This document shows, piece after piece, positions 47,830 through 57,600 of a stretch of DNA of 64,000 nt. How positions within the stretch are numbered: the stretch's first letter is position 1; each line of letters starts with the position of its first letter. Made by a program: the position numbers and the translations under genes. The notes under the pieces are model-generated. The model was not told the DNA's origin. It worked only from the letters and a program-made list of their open reading frames with translations, and ran no database searches. Source of the DNA: Delphinapterus leucas. Its lineage: Eukaryota > Chordata > Mammalia > Artiodactyla > Monodontidae. Where the stretch lies: NCBI RefSeq assembly GCF_002288925.2, contig NW_022098076.1:89636182-89700181 (forward strand), written 5' to 3'.

Positions 47830-47985
47830 CCCGTTGCCTCGATTCAACTCCTGCATCTACCGCCTACCAGCTCTGTGATCTTAGACAAATAACCTCTCTG
47901 TTCCTCAAATTCCACATCTTTAAACAGAGAATGTTCACACCTGCATCTAGGGTGTTGTTGATGAAAATAATCAATAAACAATCTA
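47830..47985 (+). mobile_element. MIR SINE remnant
   Basis: CAACTCCTGCATCTACCGCC, CAGCTCTGTGATCTTAGAC, AAATAACCTCTCTGTTCCTC follow the MIR tRNA-derived part and core in order. Confidence 0.7.
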
Positions 47986-47989
47986 CAAT

Positions 47990-48500
47990 AAGAATAGAAA
48001 AGAGTTGTATTTGAGTCAAACTGAGGACTACAGCCCAGAAGACAGCCACTCAGATAACTCCAGAGAATCATGGTTTTCAGCACAGTTTTACATCTTGTCA
48101 GAACAGAGAGCATTAAGTGAGTCAGGGATACATTCCTTCAGGGTTTCAGTGAGTCAGCATGGCCTTGGCACCTAGGAAGGGAGTCTTATCATGGAGACAG
48201 AATCAGCATTGGCGTCCCAGGACGGGAGGCATTTAATCTTTATTTTTATTTATTTTTTTAACGTCTTTATTGGAGTATAATTGCTTTACAATGGTGTGTT
48301 AGTTTCTGCTGTATAACAGATTGAATCAGCTATACGTATACATATATCCCTTAATCTTTATTTTTAACAGGGACATTCTTCACTCTGGTCAGTGTGCCCT
48401 TCTCTTTAGTAATGAAAGCAGATCTACAATGCATGTTTAATGGGTCACAGACAGGTTGTTGTAGTCAGCACACAATTCAGGTTAACTCATGTATAAGCCA
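47990..48500 (-). mobile_element. possible old LTR remnant split by a short L1
   Basis: The plus strand AGAGTTGTATTTGAGTCAAAC, CTGAGGACTACAGCCCAGAAG and later sequence resemble the reverse complement of the 3' end of an old LTR. The ends are not visible and the family is not named. Confidence 0.35.
48249..48350 (-). mobile_element. very short L1 3' end (about 102 bp)
   Basis: The plus strand reads AACGTCTTTATTGGAGTATAA to CAGCTATACGTATACATATATCCC: only the last part of the L1 3' UTR plus its tail. An exact 16 bp duplication TTAATCTTTATTTTTA lies at 48233-48248 and 48351-48366. Confidence 0.95.
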
Positions 48501-48540
48501 GAATGGCTTCCCCAGACCTCAATATGTGAACACTTCTTTT

Positions 48541-48660
48541 TCTTATTTATTTATTTATTATTTATATTTGGCCGCACCGTGTGGCTTGCGGGATCTTAGT
48601 TCATGGCCCTCAGCAATGAAAGGGTGGAGTCCCAACCACTGGACTGCCAGGGAATTCCCC
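48541..48660 (-). mobile_element. short tRNA-Glu-derived SINE
   Basis: Minus-strand head GGGGAATTCCCTGGCAGTCCAG ends at 48660; the tail is the TTATTTATTTATTT run at 48542-48560. Flanked by GTGAACACTTCTTTT (48526-48540) and GTGAACATTTCTTTT (48661-48675). Confidence 0.92.
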
Positions 48661-48967
48661 GTGAACATTTCTTTTATCAGGCTCTTTGAGAGTTAAATGA
48701 GACACAGAGATGAGGCAGGTACAAAGTGGGTGTTTCCAAAAGCGTGTTCTCCTTTTCTCTCATTTCCACTACTTCTAGGAGGTGAATATGCAAGAAACAA
48801 GTTCATAGACTCAAACAACGAATGACACCCACACTCCGCAGTGAGCCGCCCCTTCTGGCTCCTTCACCACATTCAGTTTACAGACAAGAGCGGAGAGGAG
48901 GGCAAGGTGACGTCACAAGAGTAGGTTTAGACACACAGGAAAATGATGCCCTTATCTGTGCTGCAAA

Positions 48968-49126
48968 ACCCCCTCACTTTAGGGAGGGCGGGAGGGAGGG
49001 AGACGCAAGAGGGAAGAGTTACGGGAACATATGTATATGTATAACTGATTCACTTTGATATAAAGCAGAAACTAACACACCATTGTAAAGCAATTATACT
49101 CCAATAAAGATGTAAAAAAAAAAACC
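48968..49126 (+). mobile_element. L1 3' end, 5'-truncated
   Basis: GGGAGGGAGGGAGACGCAAG, GATTCACTTTGATATAAAGC, CACACCATTGTAAAGC and CCAATAAAGATGT plus an A tail: the same 3' UTR group as the young L1s at 37489-39672 and 56017-56846. Confidence 0.92.
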
Positions 49127-50118
49127 CTCTGCACACACACGTGTGCACATGTGCCTGATTCATCCAACTTCCAGCCAACTTTAACAAAAGAAAAACAATA
49201 ATTCAGTTGTTTGAAGTTATTCATAGCAAACCTTTTCTCTATTTCTGGCAGAACTGAATAATCCAACTACTTAATAAAGAAAGACTTGGTATTTTTGGCT
49301 TCCTCAAAACTGTAGGTGAGGAAAGGCTCCCTTTCATCCTTTGAGGTTATGGTTGCTCTAAGAATTAAATTGATGTAAGACAGATGAACAGGAGAAAATA
49401 AATGACTTTAAATATGTATGTAAACATGGGGATTCGCGTAAATATGAGGTTCCAGGCGATTCTCAGATGACTGAGGCTTAGACACCATCCTGAGGTGAGG
49501 AAAGAAAGAGGGCTGAGACTTGGGGGTCGGGGTGCTGGAAAGGAGCCCAGCTAGGGGGTAGGTGGGGGGGCGGAAATGGATGTAAATACTGATAAGGTGC
49601 TGATAACAGGCTCAGGTGAGGGAGTTCTCTCTGGAAGTAGATCTCTTCCAGGTATGCTTACTAATGGCAATTTCCTTCTAAATGTAAATTTCCTGTACAA
49701 AAGGGGAAATTGATACGGGGGAGGTAAAGAGCTTTTCCTGTGTCTGCTGCTTCTCCCACTGCCTTTAACCCCAAATAATCCATGTGCCAAAGTGGCATAT
49801 TTGCAGGTGGTACATTCTGAACCCTTTGCAATCCTTCAAAACAAAACAACACAAAGCGTGTAACTTTACCAAACTTTACCCAGAAATAGCAGCAGGCTTG
49901 CAATAATGGCTTTCTCCAGATGACCCGCTGAGCTCACTGCCTCATCGGATCTGCATTGTGGCAGATCCCGCAGGGAGACCCAGGAACAGGGCTTCAGTCT
50001 ACACTGCGGGCGTCAGGACAGCTGGAGAGACTGGGAGAAAATGCTCTTCGACAAGTTTTAACCCGCATGTTGCAAAGCCAGAGCACTTCTGACCTCTGGT
50101 CCTGGTCGAGTTAGTGCT
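49127..50118. other. unassigned sequence
   Basis: A CA-type patch at 49132-49155. ATTGATGTAAGACAGATGAACAGG around 49370 resembles a common old repeat but could not be assigned. Confidence 0.4.
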
Positions 50119-50300
50119 TTGAGAACAGACCTGACAAGGAGGACCAGGGCAGCTGCCTATCTCGGCACCGACGGGCGACGTCCGGTGGGAGGCGCCCGCA
50201 TTGCCAGATGCCGAGAGATGGGGCGACCCTGGCGGAGCTCAGGATGCCTGCACAGAGCAAAGTCCCCACTCTACCGAGATGAGACCAGGGCAAGGCGGTG
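50119..50300. other. CpG-dense islet
   Basis: Eleven CpG dinucleotides lie in the 80 bases 50161-50240, within otherwise CpG-poor DNA and outside any SINE. Open frames cross it on both strands (50119-50418 plus, 50111-50374 minus), as expected of GC-rich sequence; neither shows a known domain. It could be an orphan CpG island core or a weak promoter. Confidence 0.5.
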
Positions 50301-50909
50301 GGCACAGTGGGCCGGGCAGCTTGGACCCCTCCCCCTGGAACTGGGAACCTGTAGGAGCACGCTGTCATCCCCAAAAGGAAGGAGGTTGCTGGACCTCAGG
50401 TCTGGCGTAACTGGGTGATCTGGGCAGCTGGACAGGGCATCTCGATTCTAAGAGCAGCATTCCAGGCTCGCTGCCTATAGGAGTGATCCACTAGCAGATT
50501 CCACCCAGAAATTAGGAACACAGGCGACTCTTTGTGTTCCCAGCGGCTCCAGTCAGAAACAATTGCCCACTTGGCTCATTTAGACAAGTAACAAATGCTA
50601 ATTGTCTCCACAATTAGCCAAGGACTGTTTCAGGGACTTGTGCCTACCAGCCCGGAATTATGAAGTGGGACGGCTAAGCACAAGAGTGAAAATTCAGCCG
50701 ACATAGGTAGTGCATCCGTGCATTCTTCATTCCCTTCCCTCGCACGGGGAGTGTGGGCTGCAGGGTGAAAAGAAATTGGGAGGTTGGACAAGGTGACCCC
50801 CATGCTGTTTTCTAACTTGCGCGTACTGTAATTGGTGGTGGATGCAAATGCACAGAATCCTAGGGGATCTGTGGTCTGTTTCCAACCCTTATCAGGCAGT
50901 GCCCTGGAA
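50301..50909. other. unassigned sequence
   Basis: Nothing recognised; a minus-strand frame at 50630-50992 is a by-product of the adjacent G-rich tract. Confidence 0.4.
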
Positions 50910-50970
50910 GGGGAGAGGGGAGGGGAGGGGAGAGAAAGAGAGGGGAGAGGGGAGGGGAGGAGGGGAGAAG
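50910..50970 (+). repeat. GGGGA purine repeat with quadruplex-forming potential
   Basis: Impure GGGGA/GGGGAGA repeat. 50910-50930 holds four runs of four G separated by 1-3 bases, and 50942-50965 again holds four G runs, so two consecutive G-quadruplex motifs lie on the plus strand. Confidence 0.9.
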
Positions 50971-51435
50971 CACACCCTACACAATACAACATTCCCCACA
51001 GTTCTGGAAGTCTCTCAAGGCCCCGCCTGGCTTCTCTGAGGGGTAGATGAGACCCCAGGGAACTTACCCAGCCTTACGGGGTAAGGCTCTGCCCTCGAAG
51101 ACTCCAGCAGAGGGAAGAAGGGGCAGGGGTGTTAGCCAGGGCGGGCAGCGAGGGGCTGGTTCACACTTTCCTTCTGAAATTGCTCACATGAGGAACTGGC
51201 GCCCTGTCTGAGCATCCCCCTACTTATCTTTATTCTTCTGCGTTTGTGTCTAGCTTTATTCTTTGTTTTCCCCAGATTTTCTGAGGACCCCGGGCAGCTT
51301 TTGCTCAGAGAAGACAATGTGTTTCCTCCGCTAGGGACAGCAGGTGGACCAAGCCCTCTGTCTTTTGGAGCAATGTTCCTAAAAATAAGTATGAGGCAAG
51401 AAATAATAAAACGTTAAAGGAGTTTGCGATTAACA
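50971..51435. other. unassigned sequence
   Basis: Nothing recognised. Confidence 0.4.
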
Positions 51436-51655
51436 ATATACACACTACTATATATAAAATAGATAATCAACAAGGACCTACTGTACAGCACAGGGAAATC
51501 TACTTTATGTTCTGTAATGATCTATGTGGGAAAAGAATCTGAAAAAGAATGGATATGTGTATATGTATAACGAAATCACTTTGCTGTACACCTGAAAGTA
51601 ACACAACATTGTAAATCAACTATACTCCAATATAAAATAAAAATTAATACAAAAG
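51436..51655 (+). mobile_element. L1 3' UTR fragment with purine tail
   Basis: CACACTACTATATATAAAATAG, CCTACTGTACAGCACAGGG, TAACACAACATTGTAAATC and ACTCCAATATAAAATAAAAA; followed by GAAA/GGAA repeats to about 51705. Target duplication not resolved. Confidence 0.9.
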
Positions 51656-51705
51656 AAAAAGAAAGAAAATAGGACAGAAAGAAAGGAAGGAAAGGAAGGA
51701 GGGAG

Positions 51706-54700
51706 ACTGCTGGCCGAAGGGTCCTGCTCCATGAGAGTTTTCCTGCAGGCAAACTTTGCTTTTCTGCATTGCAGGTTTCCTACATTCCAACAGATCTGAC
51801 TGACAGATTTATTCTGATATCCCAGTGACCGATGAAAGTTGAAATATTCATCAGCCCCGAGGTATTTATATTATAAAAATGGATACTTGAAAAGTTTCCT
51901 GATTATCCTCCCCAAAGAAATTCACAATAGTGGGCACTTTAGACAATCCAGGGCTTGTTAGTGTCTCCACGTCAGTAACACGTGAACAATACGAATATTG
52001 AATTTGTGCATAGGTATTATTGTTGACTTTTATGTTTCATGTCATCTTTATATTCAGGAAATATATTGAGCGAAATGCATAATTAAGCACGACTTAGCTT
52101 TTTAAACACGTTAAAACTTTTTGTGGGCAAATTTTTGCCACTCTCATTTGTTTGAAGAATCCAGCTTCCTCTGTAATTGCTTAAATTCTTTCAGACCTCG
52201 GTTGGCAACTGAGATACCCATTAGGGTTATTGAGAGATACCTTCCCCTCACATCAGTGAGTTCTTGAACAACACTGGAACTCTGGAGAGGATGGGTGGTC
52301 TGAGTGTTGGGGTGCTGGGGAAGGGGGGTGGTTTCCACTCTGAAAAGAAATGGCAGGGGACACAAAGGCAAGGAGGAGGGAAGGTCATGGTGTGTCAGGA
52401 AATGCATGTCATCTGGGGTTTCAGAGCACACATTTTTGAATGCGTGTGTGTTGCAGTTGCTAACACTGTCAATTCCATACGTGCAGAGACCATAACCTCC
52501 ACTAGGTTTTAATCTTAGCAATACCCAACAGCACAGACATTGTCAACAATGATTAACAGGGCTCAGGCTGACCCTCTCTGGAAGAACCCCTGGTGGGACT
52601 CTGCCCGGAATAGCAGCCCTCCCAGGCCACCAGCAAAGGTGACAAATGTGACCAGCTTTTGTGGCTTCTCTCCTGGGGCAGAAGAGAAACTTCTAGGGTG
52701 AGTTGTGATAAGGTAGGATGAGCATGTACTTTTTTGTAGTATCTTTTCCGGCGCACCAGAAATTTGACTGCATTCCATTCTAATTCCACCCAGGAGGTCA
52801 GCATTCCTAAGTCACAGCTCCCTAGAACTTGTGAAGGTGAGAGGTCATGCTAACTTTCTTGGGAGGAATTTCTAAGATCAAAGGCCAAACAGCTTCCAAG
52901 CAGTGGCATGTTCTGGAGCACCTGCCTTTTTCTTTCTGAATGCAGCCCCTCTCCTGGTCCTGGGACCTGATAAAGAGCAGGTCTTGGCAGAGAGACTAGT
53001 TCCTTATTTTAACAGTAATACAGAGAAGTAAGTCCTCTCATCTGACGTGTTCAGGGCAGTAGCTGGTAGACAAAGTGTGTTAAGGAATCACAGGCACAGA
53101 ATATTTTACTTTAACTTAAAAGATATATAAATATAATTTCTTGGCTACTCTTGGTCTGAGGACCAAATTCCATTCTTTGAATGAGGTCTCTTTACTGGGG
53201 TTCTGCATCATTTTTCTTGCAAAACCACATATCTATTGCCTCACGTAAAATTTTCAGAGGTGATCTCTCATGGAGCAAAAACTTCAGAATATTTAGAAAG
53301 CAGGATGACCATCGAATCCTAGGTTTGTACAATCGCCAATCCATCCCCCAATCTTTCACTCTTCTCTTGGTCACACTTTTTCAAGAACATTTTTAAAAGA
53401 GACTCATTCTGATCCAGTCTTTCCAGAACATTCATCTGGGTTTTCATTGAAGCCATAGCTCTTTCCTTAGGCATTCATATTTCATAGGTTCATGTAGTAT
53501 TTATTTAAATTACATAATTATAACAACGAATGCACCTGGCATAAAGAAGCTTGAGGGGTTTATCAGAGAGCAGCCCATTGGCTTCAGGCTACAGGCTACT
53601 TTGAGTCTGTTTTGCAAAAGGCATGAGAATGTTGGTTAATCCTGCAAAGGTGGCTCAGAGAAGGTTGTTGGAGAGAGCAGAGCATCTGCTGTAGAAAGTA
53701 CAGTCCAGTATAAGACTCTACACCTCCCTACCTCCTGTATATGTAGAATATATAAACTTCCCCAGTGCTTACCAGGCTGCAGGTGGACAGGTGGGTACCA
53801 TAGCATCAATACTTATTCATCATTGGCTGTGGGCAGTACTGGCCGAACTAAGCCCTGGACTTCTGCCCTCAAAGTCTCCCCTAGTTATTGCTGGGGCTCC
53901 CATGGGCTGTCTTAAAACATTTGGGACTATTCCCACTTCCCATTTTCCCTGTTCTCTGTCAGAGCAACCAAAATATTTAGATCTTTGAGGTGCTGTGTTA
54001 GAACAGCACCTCGTTCTGTGCACATCTATTTTGAGGCTCAGCTGGCCCCTTACTGACCTGTATTTCTGACGGACTCAGCCAGGAGTCCGGGAGGAAAGAG
54101 ATTGGGCTGTAGACTCCAGTGAAGCCGAGCTCTGAGCTGAGCTGAGCTTGTGATGACTCTGAACCCTTTAAGGCTGGACTGGGATGCCAGCAGAGGGTCT
54201 GAGGACAAGAATGAGATTTGCAGGAGGGCATATGAAAATCAGCTCTGGTGTCTGTCTGGGGGCTTGTTCCTCACATCACTGAATGGGATGCTGGACCCCT
54301 CTGGATGTCCTCCTTCAGAATGACTCACTTTGCTTTTCTTACTGAGCAGACTTCTCGGGAATGTCGTCAGTCTAGTCCAGCACATCCTCCAATCAAGAGG
54401 GTCAGGACCCTGATTCTCATGACTTCCTGCAAGATCCCACTTCTGGGCAAAGCCTTCCTCCTCTCCAGGGACTGAGTGTGGTCGCCACGATGCACACTCT
54501 CTCCAGCCATGCCTCTGCACCTTAACCTCATTCAATGCGCACTTGTGGGACATGGCCACGTGCCAGGCGCTGTCCTAAGCACTGGGCAAGACAGACACTG
54601 GGAACCAAGTATTGCTGGCACGAGAAAGGTGATCTACCCAGGTCACCATAAGAGGGGGACCGGGGGTGTATTTTAAAGATTTGCTTGCTGGAATCCAGGC

Positions 54701-54843
54701 AGCTCTAGGGACCAGCAATTTACCATATCATGCAACTCAAGAGGGCGTCCTTTCTGCTTGGTCCATGTGACTTTCCCCCTCCCCCAGCTCTGCCAGTTCA
54801 AGTCTTTTAAAGAGTAGATGCCACGACTGAATTAGATGTACGG
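51706..54843. other. unassigned, 3.1 kb, the largest repeat-poor block
   Basis: I recognise only scraps: an L2-like 3' end at about 52480-52560 and a GTGCCAGGCGCTGTCCTAAG patch at 54562-54581 common to old repeats. The frame 52144-52521 (minus, 125 codons) overlaps the L2-like scrap and is not supported. No exon is evident. If the locus holds conserved regulatory sequence, this block and 14896-17514 are the candidates. Confidence 0.4.
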
Positions 54844-55239
54844 ATTAGTTTGCTAGGGTTCCATAAAGAAGTAGCATATATACTGGCTAGTTTAAACAAC
54901 AGAAATTTACTGTCTCACAGTTCCAGGGGTCAGAAGTTCTAAATCTAGCTGCTGGCAGGGTTGATGCCTTCTGAGGGCTGTGAGGGAGAGTTTATTTCAG
55001 GCTTCTCCTGTGTTCTTACAGCCTCAGGAGTTCCTTGGCTTGTAGATGATGTTCTCCCTGTGTCTTCACATCATCCTCCCTCTGTACCTGTCTGTCTTCC
55101 CTCTGTACCAAATTTATTCTGTTTTGTAAGGATACTACTCATATTGAATACCAATGGATATCAATTGGGTAGCCACCCTAATGGCTTCATCTTAAACTGG
55201 TCATCTGCAAATACCCCATTTCCAAATAAGAGTTCTCCA
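54844..55239 (-). mobile_element. MLT1-type (ERVL-MaLR) LTR, truncated
   Basis: The plus strand reads ATTAGTTTGCTAGGGTTCC, AACAACAGAAATTTACTGTC, CAAATACCCCATTTCC: the reverse complement of an MLT1-type LTR. The end that should follow CCAAATAAG is missing; the sequence passes straight into an MLT2-like LTR, with an L1 now inserted at that junction. Confidence 0.8.
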
Positions 55240-55932
55240 ACAGTATGGAGGTTCCTTAGAAAACTAAAAATAGAGCTATCTTATGACCCAGCAATCCCAC
55301 TCCTAGGCATATATCGGTAGAAGACCGTAATTCGAAAAGACGCCTGCACCCCAATATTCACTGCAGCACTATTTACAATAGCCAGGACACGGAAGCAACC
55401 TAAATGTCCATCAACAGAGGAATGGATAAAGAAGATGTGGTACATATATACAATTGAATATTTCTCAGCCATAAAAAGGAAAGAAATAGTGCCATTTGCA
55501 GAGATGTGGATGGACCTAGAGATTGTCATACAGAGTGAAGTAAGTCAGAAAGAGAGAAACAAATATCATTTAATATCGTTTATATGTGGAATCTAGAAAA
55601 AAGGGATAGATGAACTTATTTGCAAAGCAGAAATAGAGTTACACATGTAGAGAACAAACTTACGTTTGCCAAGGGGGGGAGGGGGGTGGGACGAATTGAG
55701 AGGTTGGGATTGACATATATACACTACTATGTATAAAATAGATAACTAATGAGAACCTGATGTATAGCACAGGGAACTCTACTCAGTGCTCTGTGGTGAC
55801 CTAAATGGGAAGGAAATCTAAAAAATAGTGGATATATGTATATGCATAACTGATTCACTTTGCTGTACAGCAGAAACTAATACAACATTGTAAAGCAACT
55901 ATACTCCAATAAAAAACAAAGCAAAACAAAAC
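55240..55932 (+). mobile_element. L1 3' end, 5'-truncated
   Basis: It begins in ORF2 ([24 protein letters not shown] in the +1 frame from about 55240, then a stop) and runs through the 3' UTR to CCAATAAAAAACAAAGC and an A/C-rich tail. An exact 12 bp duplication AAGAGTTCTCCA lies at 55228-55239 and 55933-55944. Confidence 0.95.
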
Positions 55933-56011
55933 AAGAGTTCTCCAGAGAAACAGAATGTGTACATATACATATAATATACATATATGTGTGTGTGTATATA
56001 TATATTAAAAT

Positions 56012-56479
56012 GTGTGCATCATCAAAAAATCTACAAAAAATAAATGCTGGAGAGGGTGTGGAGAAAAGCGAACCCTCTTGCACTGTTGGTGGGAATGTAA
56101 ACTGAAACAGCCACTATGGAGAACAGTATGGAGGTTCCTTAAAAAACTAAAAATAGAACTACCATATGACACAGCAATCCCGCTACTGGGTATATACCCT
56201 GAGAAAACCATAATTCAAAAAGAGTCATGTACCAAAATGTTCATTGCAGCTCTATTTACAATAGCCAGGACATGGAAGCAACCTAAGTGTCCATCAACAG
56301 ATGAATGGATAAAGAAGATGTGGCACATATATACAATGGAATATTACTCAGCCATAAAAAGAAACGAAATTGAGTTATTTGTAGTGAGGTGGATGGACCT
56401 AGAGTCTGTCATACAGAGTGAAGTAAGTCAGAAAGAGAAAAACAAATACCATATGCTAACACATATATATGGAATCTAA
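56012..56479 (+). pseudogene. L1 ORF2 C-terminal fragment, open
   Basis: 155 codons, of which about 150 are L1; the initiating Met comes from flanking sequence. It keeps the cysteine-rich motif CX3CX7HX4C (CWRGC then LLHCWWEC) and ends [11 protein letters not shown], matching the last part of the fragment at 38071-39684 with few differences. The absence of stops marks it as recent. Confidence 0.93.
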
Positions 56480-56846
56480 AAAAAAAAGTCATGAAGAACC
56501 TCGGGGCAAGATGGGAATAAAGACACAGACCTACTAGAGAATGGACTTGAGGATATGGGGAGGGGGAAGGGTAAGCTGGTACAAAGTGAGAGAGTGGCAT
56601 GGACATATATACACTACCAAACATAAAATAGATAGCTAGTGGGAAGCAGCTGCATAGCACAGGGAGATCATCTCGGTGCTTTGTGACCACCTAGAGGGGT
56701 GGGATAGGGAGGGTGGGAGGGAGGGAGACGCCAGAGGGAAGAGATATGGGGACATATGTATATGTCTAACTGATTCACTTTGTTATAAAGCATAAACTAA
56801 CACACCATTGTAAAGCAATTATACTCCAATAAAGATGTTTTTAAAA
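56017..56846 (+). mobile_element. young L1 3' end, 5'-truncated
   Basis: From the ORF2 C-terminus through the 3' UTR (GGGAGGTGGGAGGGAGGG type) to CCAATAAAGATG and an A tail. AAAATGTGTG flanks it at 56007-56016 and 56847-56856. Inserted in the TG/TA run of the MLT2 LTR. Confidence 0.95.
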
Positions 56847-57185
56847 AAAATGTGTGTAAAGAGATTTATTATAAGGAGTTGGCTCAGGTGATTATAGAGG
56901 CTGAGATGTCCCACGATCCACAGTCAGCAAGCTGGAGACCCAGGAAAGCCGATGGTGTAGTTTCATTTCAAATGTCAGCAAGAAGCTTGAGATCCAGAAA
57001 GAGCCAACAGTTCACTTCAAGTTAGGAAAGAACCAAGGTCCCAGCTCAAGGTGTTACTGAACCAAACTTGGGTCCTCTCGCCTGCATGCAGTAAAGTCAA
57101 TCCACTGACACCAGGTTGTGGTGAAGGAAAGTGAAGCATTTATTCCAAGGCGGCAAGTGAGGAGAATGGGCAGCTAGTGCTTAAA

Positions 57186-57364
57186 CTATATCCAATATCC
57201 TGGGATAAACTATAATGGAAAAGAATATTAAAAAGAATGTATATATGTGAATAACAGAATCACTTTGCTCTACAGCAGAAATTGTTTATAACTGAGTCAC
57301 TTTGCTCTACAGCAGAAATTAACACAGCATTGTACATCAACTACACTTAAAAAAAAAAAAAAAA
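57186..57364 (+). mobile_element. L1 3' end with internal duplication, inside LTR copy B
   Basis: TCCAATATCCTGGGATAAAC to CATCAACTACACTTAAAAA and an A tail. A 24 bp segment beginning TCACTTTGCTCTACAGCAG occurs at 57260-57283 and again at 57297-57320, a 37 bp-period tandem duplication within the 3' UTR. Confidence 0.88.
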
Positions 57365-57403
57365 GACCCAAACTCCCCAGTGGCTTTCAAGGAAAGATTT
57401 TTA

Positions 57404-57600
57404 TAAGATTTTTATATTTATTTGGTTGCACTGGGTCTTATTTGCGGCAGGCAAGCTCCTTAGTTGCAGTACGCAGCCTCCTTAGTTGTAGCATGCAAAC
57501 TCTTAGTTGTGGCATGCACGTGGGATCTAGTTCCCTGAACAGGGAACCCCTACATTGGGAGGGTGGAATCTTAACCAGTGCACCACCAGGGAAGTCCCAG
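57404..57600 (-). mobile_element. tRNA-Glu-derived SINE inside LTR copy B
   Basis: Minus-strand head CTGGGACTTCCCTGGTGGTG ends at 57600. GGAAAGATTTTTA flanks it at 57391-57403 and 57601-57613 (13 bp exact, allowing for T-run ambiguity). Confidence 0.93.

Noticed and set aside
50832..51050. Arg/Glu/Gly-rich short proteins around the G-rich tract
   Set aside because: Low-complexity translation of GGGGA repeats in several frames.
52144..52521. 125-codon minus-strand frame
   Set aside because: Overlaps an L2-like scrap and shows no domain; the opposite strand is also open.
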